Positions 1 through 8,033 are shown, counted from the first letter of the stretch. The stretch: DNA of 64,000 nucleotides from Halolamina sediminis (GCF_001282785.1 NZ_CVUA01000001.1:1364001-1428000), one strand, 5' to 3'. The notes: generated by a model not told the origin, from the letters alone. Translations and numbers: made by a program.

Positions 1-328
1 CGAGTCGGCGTCGACGCTCTTCGAACTCATCCTCAGAGATCTCTCCACGAGCGTACCGGGCCCGGAGCGTCGTCAGTGCAGTATCCGTCTGGCTTCGTCC
101 AGTCGCCGGCGTACGCTCCCGTGCGTAAATTCCGTAGCCGAGGGTGAGAACCACAGTTAGCAAGACGAGCGGCCAGAGGAGTGGCCACCAGCCGAAGCCG
201 CTCATTCCCCCGCCCATACTTCCGGAGTGGCCACCGCCGTGCTGTGCGGTGGCGACCCCAGCGGTTGCGATCAACCCGACGAGGCCACCGGTAGTACGAA
301 CGATGGCGGTTCTGTACGTGGGGCTCAC
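1..328 (-). CDS. SHOCT-domain small membrane protein (3' end cut by window edge)
   Basis: Translating the reverse strand from a GTG at 328 gives an N-terminal hydrophobic stretch, a Gly/His/Ser-rich linker, a second strongly hydrophobic segment (WWPLLWPLVLLTVVLTLGY), and then a typical short C-terminal (SHOCT) domain reading LRARYARGEISEDEFEERR. The stop lies beyond base 1. The GTG overlaps the stop of the thioredoxin reductase gene (GTGA, 325-328), so it is the last known gene of the trx-trxB operon and probably translationally coupled. SHOCT domains are usually oligomerisation or membrane-associated modules; the specific role here is unknown. Confidence 0.75.
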   Translation of the reverse strand, partial: MSPTYRTAIVRTTGGLVGLIATAGVATAQHGGGHSGSMGGGMSGFGWWPLLWPLVLLTVVLTLGYGIYARERTPATGRSQTDTALTTLRARYARGEISEDEFEERRRRL

Positions 329-1371
329 GGGGCAGGTTGTTCCTGACTGGCCGTCGTGGTCGCCGTCGATCCGTCTGAACTCCGGAGTGTCTCGAGGAAC
401 TCCTCAGCGTCGAGGGCAGCCATGCTCCCGGTCCCGGCGGACGTGATCGCCTGCCGATAGCGCGGGTCGGCGACGTCACCAGCAGCGAACACCCCATCGA
501 CAGTCGTCCGGGCCGTAGGTCGGCCGGCGTCGTCGGGTTCAGTGAAGACGTAGCCGTTCTCGTCCCGCTCGATCCCAGTGTCGTCGAGGAACCGTGTGTT
601 CGGCGTGTGCCCGACCGCGTAGAACACGCCGCCGATATCGACGGTCTCGCGTTCGACGTCGATCCCGGATTTGGCCTTCTCTCTCGGATATCCCTCGGGA
701 TGTGAGACGAGTGTGGCGCCGGTAACGCCCTCCGCTTGCGAGCCGTGGATGGTTTCGAGTTCCGCGTTCCAGCGGAACTGGACGTCGTCGTGGTCGCGGG
801 CGCGGCTGGCCATGATCTCGGACGCACGCAGTTCCTCGCGGCGGTGAACGACCGTCACGGAGTCGGCAAACTTCGCGAGGAACAACGCTTCCTCCATCGC
901 GCTGTCGCCACCACCGACGACGAGAACGTCGTCGCCGCGGTGAAAGGCACCGTCACAGGTCGCACACGTCGACAGTCCGTGGCCCATCAGCTCGTCCTCG
1001 TTCTCGGCGCCGACCCAGCGCGCGCTCGCGCCGGTCGCGACGATCAGCGACCGCGTGTATATCGTGTCGTCGGTCGACAACGACAGCTCCAACGGCTGCT
1101 CATCCAAGACTACGTCCTCGATGCGGCCGTGTTGGAACTCCGCGCCGAACTGCTCGGCCTGCTCCTTCCCGCGCTGGACGAGGTCCATCCCGCCGACGCC
1201 GTCGGGGAAGCCGAGGTAGTTCTCGACGTCCGTCGTCAGCGTGAGCTGGCCGCCCGGCTCGTCGCCCTCGAGGACGAGGGGTTCGAGATCGCCACGCCCG
1301 GCGTACACAGCCGCGGAGAGGCCCGCGACGCCCGACCCGGCGATGACGAGGTCGTGGATATCCCGAGTCAT
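325..1371 (-). CDS. trxB: Thioredoxin reductase (NAD(P)H, FAD)
   Basis: A 348-residue flavoprotein that should reduce the thioredoxin encoded immediately upstream. An N-terminal FAD dinucleotide-binding motif (AGSGVAGLSAA, about residues 11-21) is followed by the redox-active CATC pair (Cys136, Cys139) and a second nucleotide-binding motif (VGGGDSAMEE) in the NAD(P)H domain. The C-terminal GDV motif (FAAGDVADPRYRQ) completes the FAD site. Its ATG at 1371 abuts the thioredoxin stop at 1372 with no gap, and its stop overlaps the next gene, so this is a compact operon. The C-terminal 20 residues are a low-complexity tail. The family assignment is secure. Confidence 0.95.
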   Translation of the reverse strand: MTRDIHDLVIAGSGVAGLSAAVYAGRGDLEPLVLEGDEPGGQLTLTTDVENYLGFPDGVGGMDLVQRGKEQAEQFGAEFQHGRIEDVVLDEQPLELSLSTDDTIYTRSLIVATGASARWVGAENEDELMGHGLSTCATCDGAFHRGDDVLVVGGGDSAMEEALFLAKFADSVTVVHRREELRASEIMASRARDHDDVQFRWNAELETIHGSQAEGVTGATLVSHPEGYPREKAKSGIDVERETVDIGGVFYAVGHTPNTRFLDDTGIERDENGYVFTEPDDAGRPTARTTVDGVFAAGDVADPRYRQAITSAGTGSMAALDAEEFLETLRSSDGSTATTTASQEQPAP

Positions 1372-1731
1372 CTACTCGGTGTGGCTCTCGATGAGCGTTC
1401 GAAGTTGGTCTTCACCCTGGAGACCGACAACTTCCTCGACCTGTTCGCCGTCAGCGAACAGAATCAGCGTGGGAATGCCCTGGACGCCGTAGGCGTTCGC
1501 AAGCGACTGGTTGGCGTCGACGTCGACTTTCGCGACGGTCGCGTCGGTCTCGGCAGCCAGCGTCTCGACGGTCGGTTCGAGCATCTGGCACGGCCCACAC
1601 CAATCGGCGTAGAAGTCCGTGAGGACGACATCGTTCTCTGCGACGATGTCGTCGAGCTCGGACTGCCCGTCGACGTAGAGCGGTTCGTTCGTGCTCGCGT
1701 TGCCAGCGTCGGATGCAGTATCAGTTGCCAT
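1372..1731 (-). CDS. trxA: Thioredoxin, WCGPC active site
   Basis: A 119-residue classical thioredoxin with FYADWCGPCQ (Cys45, Cys48) and the cis-Pro motif GIPTL, preceded by a roughly 18-residue Thr/Ser/Asp-rich extension. I chose the ATG at 1731 because a TATA-like CTTAATTAG lies at 1754-1762, about 27 nt upstream, as expected for a leaderless haloarchaeal transcript; an in-frame GTG at 1740 is the alternative. It leads the trx-trxB-SHOCT operon. The shared sulfur-island motif (1778-1797) lies directly upstream of the TATA box, suggesting sulfur- or thiol-responsive control. Confidence 0.93.
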   Translation of the reverse strand: MATDTASDAGNASTNEPLYVDGQSELDDIVAENDVVLTDFYADWCGPCQMLEPTVETLAAETDATVAKVDVDANQSLANAYGVQGIPTLILFADGEQVEEVVGLQGEDQLRTLIESHTE

Positions 1732-1753
1732 CACCAGCACGTACGCACCAGCG

Positions 1754-1762
1754 CTAATTAAG
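1754..1762 (-). promoter_or_regulatory. TATA box of the trxA-trxB operon
   Basis: Reads CTTAATTAG on the minus strand, centred about 27 nt upstream of the ATG at 1731. This is the expected archaeal TATA position for a leaderless message. Confidence 0.55.
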
Positions 1763-1777
1763 AGTTTTGGAGAATAG

Positions 1778-1797
1778 GCACAATACTACCCAATACG
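1778..1797 (-). promoter_or_regulatory. Sulfur-island motif site 1 (upstream of trxA)
   Basis: The plus strand carries GCACAATACTACC followed by a second half-like CCAATACG. It sits about 15 nt upstream of the TATA box of the thioredoxin operon. It contains the YACAATAC core that recurs at several other promoters between 1 and 19.3 kb. Confidence 0.5.
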
Positions 1798-1885
1798 AAC
1801 TCCGGCGAGAAATGTCGTTCGTGACTCGATAGTACGTGAGATCTATCGAGAGGAGTAACGCAACTCGGGAGAGGGAAGGAGAAAG

Positions 1886-2290
1886 TTAGCTTTCGGCGGC
1901 CGGCGCCGCAGTCTCGGACTGTTCGTACTTGGTCTCGAACTCCTGGATGAGCTGCCCCATCTTCGCGTACCAGTCGTTGAGCAGGCGCTGCATGTCGTCG
2001 GCGATCTTGGCGGGGTCCGTCGGCGAGTAGACGTGGTAGTAACCACCCTGATCGTAGTTGATCTGGTCCTTCTCGATGAAACCGGTCTGTAGCAGCCGCT
2101 GGACGGCACGGTAGGCGGTCGAGCGTTCGCGATCGACTGCTTCGGCGATCTCGTCGACGGTCAGCGGTTCGTCGGACTGGACGAGCGCTTGGAAGCACTC
2201 CTTGTCGAGCTCTTTCAGGCCGTGGAAGCACTCTAGCAGTCCCTCACACTCCATGTCCCGCCGGAGTTGTTCAGACATCGAATCTGGCAT
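1886..2290 (-). CDS. Winged-helix (TrmB/MarR-like) regulator with three N-terminal cysteines
   Basis: A 134-residue regulator. Residues about 35-85 form a winged helix (EPLTVDEIAEAVDRERSTAYRAVQRL in outline) followed by the wing and a C-terminal helical region likely to dimerise. Cysteines at about 15, 21 and 32 precede the HTH. I chose the ATG at 2290 because a GGTGAT Shine-Dalgarno-like sequence lies just upstream; an in-frame GTG at 2299 is possible. It sits between the thioredoxin operon and the TauE/SafE operon, inside the set of genes sharing a common upstream motif. That makes it the best candidate for their regulator and possibly a thiol or sulfane-sulfur sensor. The role is inferred; the HTH fold is clear. 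Confidence 0.8.
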   Translation of the reverse strand: MPDSMSEQLRRDMECEGLLECFHGLKELDKECFQALVQSDEPLTVDEIAEAVDRERSTAYRAVQRLLQTGFIEKDQINYDQGGYYHVYSPTDPAKIADDMQRLLNDWYAKMGQLIQEFETKYEQSETAAPAAES

Positions 2291-2329
2291 TGTTATCACC
2301 TTCTCGTAGGCACTATGACGTTAAAAGAC

Positions 2330-2348
2330 TTGTGTACGAATTGCACAA
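2330..2348 (-). promoter_or_regulatory. Inverted repeat upstream of the sulfur-island regulator
   Basis: TTGTG-nine bases-CACAA forms a perfect 5-bp inverted repeat about 40-58 nt upstream of the regulator's ATG (2290). It resembles half-sites of the island motif and could be an autoregulatory operator. Short inverted repeats also arise by chance. Confidence 0.3.
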
Positions 2349-2398
2349 ATCCACGCGTAACCGTCCGGAACCTGCGTGTGACGCCGCGAACGCAGGCG

Positions 2399-3442
2399 TC
2401 AGTCGGCCGCGCTCGCCGTGGGAGTTTCTTCTTCCGAGCGAAGCGCCCGGATCGAACTCACGACGACGGCGCCGGCGACGAGCGTTGCGGCGCCGAGGAT
2501 CACGACCAGCGAGACGGTCTGGAGCACGGGGATGTCCATGAACGTCCCGACCTTCCGCAGGGCGACGGCGATCGCCCCCAGCAGGAGCATCACGCCGAAG
2601 TACACCTTGATCTCGTCCTCGTCGACGAGGCTGGTCGCCGCGGCGCCGATACGGGCGCCGCCGGCGCTCCCCGCGAGCAGCGGGACGACGATCGAGAGGT
2701 TCACCGCTCCGTCCATCGCGTAGAGGAAGCTGCCGATCCCACCAGAGAACACGATCTCGAACAGGTCGGTCCCGACCGCGATCGGAACGGGGACGCCGAT
2801 CAGGTAGAACAGCGCGGGCATGCGGATGAAGCCGCCGCCGACGCCGAGGAACCCGGAGAGCAGCCCCGTCACGAACGCGACGAGCAGGATCATCCACAGC
2901 GAGACCTGGATCCCGCCACGGAGCTTCATCATCGGCGGGATACGGTAGGACTGGATCTTCTTCGCGATATCCGGAATGTCGTCCGCGTTGATCTCGCCGT
3001 CAGCCTCGTCGTGGTCGGGGCTGAGGCCACCGCCGTCGCCGCCTCTGACCGCAGTGTAGGTGATGAACGCGCCGATCCCGCCCAGCAGCAGGACGTAGAT
3101 GACGCTCACGACCGTGTCAGCTTGGCCGATCGACTGAAGGTAGTGAAGGCCGATCTTCCCCACCTCGATCCCCCCGGTCGTGCCCGCGATCATCAGTACC
3201 CCGAGCTTGTAGTCGACCTGCCCGAGGTCACGGTGTTTCAGTGTCGCGATCACGGAGGTAGCGAACACGAACGCCAGTCCGGACGCGACTGCCACGTCAG
3301 TCTCGTACCCCATCACCATCAGCGCCGGCGTGACCAGGAACGAACCCCCCATTCCGAAGAACCCGAACAGGAGGCCGATCAGCACGCCGAAACCGGCGAA
3401 CAGGGCGAGTAACGCCACCGAGACGCCCATTATCTCCATCAT
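2399..3442 (-). CDS. TauE/SafE-family membrane permease (sulfite/sulfonate/thiosulfate-type exporter)
   Basis: A 347-residue integral membrane protein with two repeats of the TauE/SafE (DUF81) domain. The first carries GFFGMGGSFLVTPALMVMG near residues 27-45, and the second carries GFLGVGGGFIRMPAL after a central hydrophilic loop rich in Asp and Gly (about 125-165). About eight membrane segments are expected. Family members move sulfite, sulfoacetate or other small organosulfur anions. The ATG at 3442 overlaps the stop of the 49-residue membrane protein gene (TAATG), so the two are translated as a unit. A second ATG follows immediately. Substrate is inferred only from family and neighbours. 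Confidence 0.88.
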   Translation of the reverse strand: MMEIMGVSVALLALFAGFGVLIGLLFGFFGMGGSFLVTPALMVMGYETDVAVASGLAFVFATSVIATLKHRDLGQVDYKLGVLMIAGTTGGIEVGKIGLHYLQSIGQADTVVSVIYVLLLGGIGAFITYTAVRGGDGGGLSPDHDEADGEINADDIPDIAKKIQSYRIPPMMKLRGGIQVSLWMILLVAFVTGLLSGFLGVGGGFIRMPALFYLIGVPVPIAVGTDLFEIVFSGGIGSFLYAMDGAVNLSIVVPLLAGSAGGARIGAAATSLVDEDEIKVYFGVMLLLGAIAVALRKVGTFMDIPVLQTVSLVVILGAATLVAGAVVVSSIRALRSEEETPTASAAD

Positions 3443-3591
3443 TAGTTACCACCGATCGCGTCGATGATCGTCGGGCCCACCAGCTGCTCCACCAGGCCGT
3501 AACCGACGTACAGGATGATTGCTTCGAGCAGTACGACACCGATGACGAGCAGGGCGCCGCTGATGCCCGTGGCACCCTCAAGCCCGAACAT
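3442..3591 (-). CDS. 49-residue single-span membrane protein coupled to TauE/SafE permease
   Basis: The reverse strand encodes a 49-residue protein beginning MFGLEGATGISGALL, with one transmembrane helix (about residues 12-32) and a short amphipathic C-terminus ending GPTIIDAIGGN. A GAGGTGA Shine-Dalgarno sequence lies about 7 nt before the ATG at 3591. The stop overlaps the TauE/SafE ATG (TAATG), strong evidence that it is a real gene in that operon. I believe it belongs to a small uncharacterised haloarchaeal family found with such permeases, perhaps DUF7512, recalled rather than checked. It may be a subunit or stabiliser of the permease. Confidence 0.72.
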   Translation of the reverse strand: MFGLEGATGISGALLVIGVVLLEAIILYVGYGLVEQLVGPTIIDAIGGN

Positions 3592-3606
3592 CGGCGGTCA
3601 CCTCGT

Positions 3607-3620
3607 ACAGTATTGTGTTT
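3607..3620 (-). promoter_or_regulatory. Sulfur-island motif site 2 (upstream of small membrane protein/TauE operon)
   Basis: ACAGTATTGTGTTT on the plus strand (minus: AAACACAATACTGT) carries the shared CACAATAC core, 16-29 nt upstream of the ATG at 3591. It is close enough to the start to overlap the transcript's 5' end. Confidence 0.45.
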
Positions 3621-3679
3621 TTCATGGGATTCTGCTCGGTCGAGCCTACTCCGTTGTGGCATTTAACGGTTGTGGGATG

Positions 3680-3694
3680 GTAATACAATATTAC
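3680..3694. promoter_or_regulatory. Sulfur-island motif site 3, perfect GTAATA-CAA-TATTAC palindrome
   Basis: GTAATACAATATTAC is a 6-bp perfect inverted repeat around CAA and contains the TACAATAT version of the island core. It lies about 90 nt upstream of the TauE operon start and is a good operator candidate. Confidence 0.5.
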
Positions 3695-4084
3695 TGCAAT
3701 GGATGCGACGGCTAACGGATTCGGATATACGCATACGTTTTCCAAATATACGGTTCGCGGCGCCGGCGCCGAACGGGGGGCCGAAGCAGGGGCGTGAGGC
3801 TCGCGCGCGCCGGGAGAGTACCCGAGATATGTCGGCCGGGGAACGGATGCACTGGAGGCGCTAACGAGGCACATGCGCGCGGTCTACGCGCCGGACCTGC
3901 CGGCGGCGACCTCCGACCTGACAGGGAACACCTCCGGAAGGCGGAGAACAAACTGCTCACGAACGCAGGGCAGTTCCTGCGGCTGGTCATCGCGATGTCG
4001 ACGGCCGACCCGTTGGGCGTCGAGAAAACCCGGGGAGCCGAACAGCCTGCCGACTGACGTTGTTCCGATAGCGAGTGGCCGGGG
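3695..4084. other. Gene-poor gap between TauE operon promoter and fhs; degenerate coding-like trace
   Basis: No intact gene was found. On the plus strand, about 3860-4057, two adjacent frames look weakly protein-like: one reads MRAVYAPDLPAATSDLTG, then shifts to EHLRKAENKLLTNAGQFLRLV and continues to a TGA at 4057. This could be a frameshifted remnant of an unidentified gene or chance. The rest contains the end of the convergent fhs transcript and the regulatory DNA of the TauE operon. Confidence 0.3.
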
Positions 4085-5767
4085 CTAGAACAGCCCGTGG
4101 ATGGAGCCCTCCGCGTCGACGTCGATGTCGGCGGCAGCGGGGTCGGCCGGCAGTCCCGGCATCGTCAACACGTCTCCAGTCAGTGCCACCACGAACCCGG
4201 CTCCGGCTGACGGGTACAGTTCACGAACGGTGAGCGTCCAATCTTCGGGGACGCCCCGCTTTTCGGGGTCGTCAGACAGTGAACTGGGCGTCTTGGAGAT
4301 ACAGACCGGGGTGTCGTCGAGTCCGAGCGATTCGATACGCGCGATGTCATCACGGGCCCCCGACGTGAACTCGACATCGGCCGCGCCGTAAACCTGCGTC
4401 GCGACTGCCCGGATCTTCTCCGGAAGCGGCGTATCGAGGTCGTACGTCCGCTGGAGGTCACCCTGCCCCGCCTCGATCTGCTCTTTCACTCGTCGAGCGA
4501 GGTCAGTGCCGCCCTCACCACCGTCCGCGTGGACCGTCGAAACCGACACAGGCACCCCCCGTTGCTCACAATGATCCACGATTTCGCCGATCTCCGCACT
4601 CGTGTCGTCGGGGAACCGATTGACCGCGACGACGACCGGCAGCCCCATCGATCGGAGTACGTCGACGTGGTGATCGAGATTCGCGAACCCCGCGCGAACT
4701 CCGTCCAGCGAGTCTTCGTCGGCCCCGTCCCCCCCGTGTTTCCGTAAGGCATCGACGGTTGCCACGACGACGGTCGCGTCCGGTTCGATCCCTTCTCTCG
4801 AGACGATATTTACGAACTTTTCGGCGCCGAGGTCAGCGCCGAATCCCGCCTCAGTGACGACGTAGTCGGCGAGTCGAAGCCCCAGTTGGTCCGCCAAGAT
4901 GGAGTTCGTCCCGGTGGCGATGTTGGCGAAGGGGCCACCGTGGACGAACGCGGGTGTTCCTTCGATCGTCTGGACGAGGTTCGGCCGCAACGCGTCCTTC
5001 AGCAGAGCCGTGACCGATCCGGCGGCCTCGAGATCGTCGACCGTGACCGGCGTCCCCTCGGTGTCGTAGGCGACGATGATGCGGCTGACTCGCTCACGGA
5101 GGTCCGCTACGTCCGTCGCCAAGCAGAGCACCGCCATCAACTCGGAGGCGGCAGTGATGGAGAACCCATCCGCTCTGGGTGGGCCGCTCGCTGGGCCACC
5201 GAGACCGACGACCGTCTCTCGGAGCGCGCGGTCGTTGACGTCGAGCACGCGCGGCCAGACGACCCGGTCGGGGTCGATATCGAGCTCGTTGTCGTGGTGT
5301 CGGTGGGCGTCGAGCATCGCCGAGACGAGGTTGTGCGCCGACGTCACGGCGTGGATGTCTCCCGTGAAGTGAAGGTTGATCCCCTCCATGGGGAGGACCT
5401 GACTGTACCCCCCGCCCGCGGCACCGCCCTTGATACCGAAGACGGGTCCGAGCGAGGGCTCGCGTATCGCAACGACGCTCGTCTCGCCGAGTTGGCCGAA
5501 CGCCTGCCCGAGGCCGACCGTCGTGACGGTCTTCCCCGCACCACGCCTCGTCGGCGTCATCGCCGTCACGAGAACGAGGTCCCCCTGCGCTGGCTGGTCC
5601 AGCTCCCGGTGGACGGCGTCCCACGTCAGTTTCGCTACTTCGTCCCCTCGGTGTTCGAGGTCGCCCTCGTTCAGTCCCATCTCCGCACCGACCGACTCGA
5701 TCGGCCGTCGCTCGACGTTTCGAGCGATGTCGGCGTCCGTGGGGAGGCTCTCCTGTTGTGAATCCAT
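4085..5767 (-). CDS. fhs: Formate-tetrahydrofolate ligase
   Basis: A 560-residue cytosolic enzyme that makes 10-formyl-tetrahydrofolate from formate, THF and ATP. The P-loop-like TPTRRGAGKTVTTVGLGQ (about residue 70) and following EPSLGPVFGIKGGAAGGGYSQ are hallmark Fhs motifs, as is the later GGPFANIATGTNS. Length matches the family (about 555). I chose the ATG at 5767, which gives the usual N-terminus; the same frame stays open upstream but only overlaps the neighbour. A TATA-like GGTTTTAG lies about 33 nt upstream. It has no island motif, so it probably supplies one-carbon units independently of the sulfur regulon. Confidence 0.94.
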   Translation of the reverse strand: MDSQQESLPTDADIARNVERRPIESVGAEMGLNEGDLEHRGDEVAKLTWDAVHRELDQPAQGDLVLVTAMTPTRRGAGKTVTTVGLGQAFGQLGETSVVAIREPSLGPVFGIKGGAAGGGYSQVLPMEGINLHFTGDIHAVTSAHNLVSAMLDAHRHHDNELDIDPDRVVWPRVLDVNDRALRETVVGLGGPASGPPRADGFSITAASELMAVLCLATDVADLRERVSRIIVAYDTEGTPVTVDDLEAAGSVTALLKDALRPNLVQTIEGTPAFVHGGPFANIATGTNSILADQLGLRLADYVVTEAGFGADLGAEKFVNIVSREGIEPDATVVVATVDALRKHGGDGADEDSLDGVRAGFANLDHHVDVLRSMGLPVVVAVNRFPDDTSAEIGEIVDHCEQRGVPVSVSTVHADGGEGGTDLARRVKEQIEAGQGDLQRTYDLDTPLPEKIRAVATQVYGAADVEFTSGARDDIARIESLGLDDTPVCISKTPSSLSDDPEKRGVPEDWTLTVRELYPSAGAGFVVALTGDVLTMPGLPADPAAADIDVDAEGSIHGLF

Positions 5768-5829
5768 GGCTCTCCCCGACAGTAGCGTCCGGCGGGTGCT
5801 AAAACCGTGAGTCGATTCCCAGACCGTGG

Positions 5830-7005
5830 CTACAACAGGAGGAACGCGGCGCCGTAGGCGAGCACGAACGAGAGGACGAACGATCCCGCCCACGCCCCCA
5901 CCGTCAGGAGGATCTTCCGTGCGTCGACGGCCTCGCGCCCCCCGACCGCAGCGCCGCTCCCGATGATGGCGCTGACCACGATCTCGTTGAACGAGACCGG
6001 GACGCCCAGCAACACTGCCAGCTGTGCGATCAGGAACGACGGCACGAGCGCCGAGATGGAGCGCCGCGGCCCGAGCGACGAGTAGTCCTGCGCCAGCGAC
6101 TTGATCATTCGCGGCGCGCCCGTCCACGAGCCGACGAGCATCCCGAGGCCGCCGCCGACGAGCACGGCGAACGTCGAGACCATCCCGAACTCGTCGAGCA
6201 GCGGCAGCAGTGGCCCGACGGCAAGTCCGACCTGACTCCCGCCCGCGGAGAACGCGACGAGCGATCCGAGCGCGAGCAGGACGCGCCGCAGGCCACCGCG
6301 TTCGTCACGACGGATGTCCCACCAGACGACGGCCGCGACGGCCAGCGCCGCGACGCCCGTAACCCCGACCGCCGACGCGAGCCCGTCGACTGCCAGCACC
6401 TGCTGGCCGAGACTGCGGAGAGTTCCGGACCTGCCCCCCTCACCGAGGAAGCTGAACTGGACGTTCACGAGGACGGCCCCGACGAGACCGGTGAGGGCCG
6501 GTATACTGTACCGTTCGGGGACGTCGGGACGGGGAAGGAGGCTCGCGATGGTGAACGCGATGCCGCCGCCGACGAACGGCGTCAGTACCCAGACGGCGGC
6601 GATCTGTCGGTACTTCGGCCAGACCGGCGAGCCCCCGAGCGCGAGGCCGACGCCGATGACCGCGCCGGTCACGGTGAACGCGGTCGCGATCGGGTACCCC
6701 GTCCGGATGCCGATCGCCATCAGCCCTGCGCCCAACACGAGCACCAGGATGACGCCCGCGACGGGCAGACTGATGCCGCCAACGAGGCCGCTGCCGATTG
6801 CTTCAGAGACGTTCCCCCCTTGCGTGACTGCGCCGGCGAACCCGAAGATGCCCACGAAAAACGCGGCCCGCATCGTTCCGATCGCGTTCGCGCCGACGGC
6901 AGGGGCAAACGGCGTGGCACCGCTCGAGCCGGCGCCGATGACCCACGCCATGAACAGGCTGGCGAGCGCTGCACCGGCGAAGAGGGCGAAGAGAGCGGGG
7001 TCCAT
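5830..7005 (-). CDS. PiT-family inorganic anion permease
   Basis: A 391-residue polytopic membrane protein of the PiT family, which includes phosphate permeases and CysP-type sulfate permeases. The duplicated signature GANAIGT (about residues 36-42) and the later SLGPRRSISALVPSF plus GVPVSFNEIVVSAIIGSG regions match the two PD001131-type repeats. About ten to twelve membrane segments are expected. I chose the ATG at 7005, 8 nt after the stop of the preceding gene. It is the last gene of the operon that starts with persulfide dioxygenase and the split YeeE transporter, so an inorganic sulfur anion (sulfate or thiosulfate) is a likely substrate, though phosphate cannot be excluded. Confidence 0.88.
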   Translation of the reverse strand: MDPALFALFAGAALASLFMAWVIGAGSSGATPFAPAVGANAIGTMRAAFFVGIFGFAGAVTQGGNVSEAIGSGLVGGISLPVAGVILVLVLGAGLMAIGIRTGYPIATAFTVTGAVIGVGLALGGSPVWPKYRQIAAVWVLTPFVGGGIAFTIASLLPRPDVPERYSIPALTGLVGAVLVNVQFSFLGEGGRSGTLRSLGQQVLAVDGLASAVGVTGVAALAVAAVVWWDIRRDERGGLRRVLLALGSLVAFSAGGSQVGLAVGPLLPLLDEFGMVSTFAVLVGGGLGMLVGSWTGAPRMIKSLAQDYSSLGPRRSISALVPSFLIAQLAVLLGVPVSFNEIVVSAIIGSGAAVGGREAVDARKILLTVGAWAGSFVLSFVLAYGAAFLLL

Positions 7006-7012
7006 CTGTGTG

Positions 7013-7471
7013 CTAATCCGCGCCGGTCGCGGTGGTGTCACGCGCCTGGCTGCGGCTCCGCCAGTAGCCCTGCGCGTACGCGCCGAGGAACATTCCGGCC
7101 AGCGCCCAGAGGATCGTGACGTTGCCGATGCCGAGGCTCGCGTACGCGGCGCCCGGGCAGATGCCGGAGAGCCCCCAGCCGACGCCGAAGACGGCGCCGC
7201 CGATCAGAACGTTCCGGTCGAACGGCTTCAGGCGCCGCTCGTAGGGGTCGCCCGTGAGGGGCGCGGCATCTCGGATCCGTGGCAGCAGCGCGAACGCGAT
7301 CCCGGAGACGATGGCGGCCCCGAACATCACGAACGGGAGGCCGAGGTCGTCGAACTGGAGGAAGTTCAGCACGACCTCCGGCCGCGCCATGTGGCTGAAG
7401 CCGAGCCCGAACCCGAAGACGATGCCGCCGATGAAGATCAGTGGCTTGAACAGCGGATGTCGGTCGCTCAT
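7013..7471 (-). CDS. YeeE/YedE-family transporter, second half (DUF6691-type)
   Basis: A 152-residue membrane protein with about four helices and the conserved GWGLSGICPGAA motif (Cys in the middle of the protein), typical of YeeE/YedE thiosulfate channels in which conserved cysteines relay the sulfur anion. The ATG at 7471 overlaps the stop of the other half (ATGA). Together the two proteins equal one full-length bacterial YeeE/TsuA, as in split PmpA/PmpB systems. Thiosulfate uptake is the expected function by family and context. Confidence 0.88.
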   Translation of the reverse strand: MSDRHPLFKPLIFIGGIVFGFGLGFSHMARPEVVLNFLQFDDLGLPFVMFGAAIVSGIAFALLPRIRDAAPLTGDPYERRLKPFDRNVLIGGAVFGVGWGLSGICPGAAYASLGIGNVTILWALAGMFLGAYAQGYWRSRSQARDTTATGAD

Positions 7472-8025
7472 GGGCTCACCCCCATCGCGGCGACGACCTG
7501 TGCCGTCCCGATCGCCACGGTCAGGAACGTCACGACGCCGACTAGCGACGTCTTCGACGCCGAGCCGACGCCACAGACGCCGTGCCCGGACGTACAGCCC
7601 TTCCCGATCCGGGTCCCGATACCGACCAGGATACCACCGCCAAACAGCCGCCACGGCTGGACGTCGGTTGTCCAGAGGGTCACACCGGCGACTTCGTACA
7701 GCTGCCCGGTCGTCCCGGGTTCGTACAGCGGGCTCGTGACCAGCCCGGACTGGAACGTCGCCGCGAACGCCAGCCCGCCGAGGATGATCCCGGCCGTGAA
7801 TACGACCCGCCAGTCACGCGAGCCGACGTACTGCTGGAACCGTGACTGGTCGGAGACGTACGACAGTGTCGACTCCAGGAACGTGCTCGCCCCGGCCGGG
7901 ATCCCCGTCCCGACGTAGATCAGGACGGTCCCGAGACCGACGAGCAGTCCGCCGACGGCGTACCGGCTGATCCCGTTGGGGAACAGGTCGGCGACCGTCT
8001 GGAGCAGTACTGGATCAGCTACCAT
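7468..8025 (-). CDS. YeeE/YedE-family transporter, first half
   Basis: A 185-residue membrane protein with the family hallmark GIGTRIGKGCTSGHGVCG (two cysteines) near residue 145-160. It starts with an ATG at 8025, only 8 nt after the persulfide dioxygenase stop, and overlaps the second YeeE half by 4 nt. Its partner carries the complementary cysteine motif. Split YeeE proteins are thought to form a single thiosulfate-conducting unit; here they are co-transcribed with a sulfur oxidase and a PiT permease. Confidence 0.9.
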   Translation of the reverse strand: MVADPVLLQTVADLFPNGISRYAVGGLLVGLGTVLIYVGTGIPAGASTFLESTLSYVSDQSRFQQYVGSRDWRVVFTAGIILGGLAFAATFQSGLVTSPLYEPGTTGQLYEVAGVTLWTTDVQPWRLFGGGILVGIGTRIGKGCTSGHGVCGVGSASKTSLVGVVTFLTVAIGTAQVVAAMGVSP

Positions 8026-8033
8026 CGGCGTCG

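Noticed and set aside
3680-3694. Interpretation of the GTAATA-CAA-TATTAC palindrome as a transcription terminator
   Set aside because: It is AT-rich, lacks a following T-run on either strand and shares the island core, so an operator is more likely.
4085-6127. A 680-codon open frame extending fhs upstream
   Set aside because: The extra 120 codons overlap the PiT permease gene, are Arg-rich, and the family N-terminus begins at the ATG at 5767.
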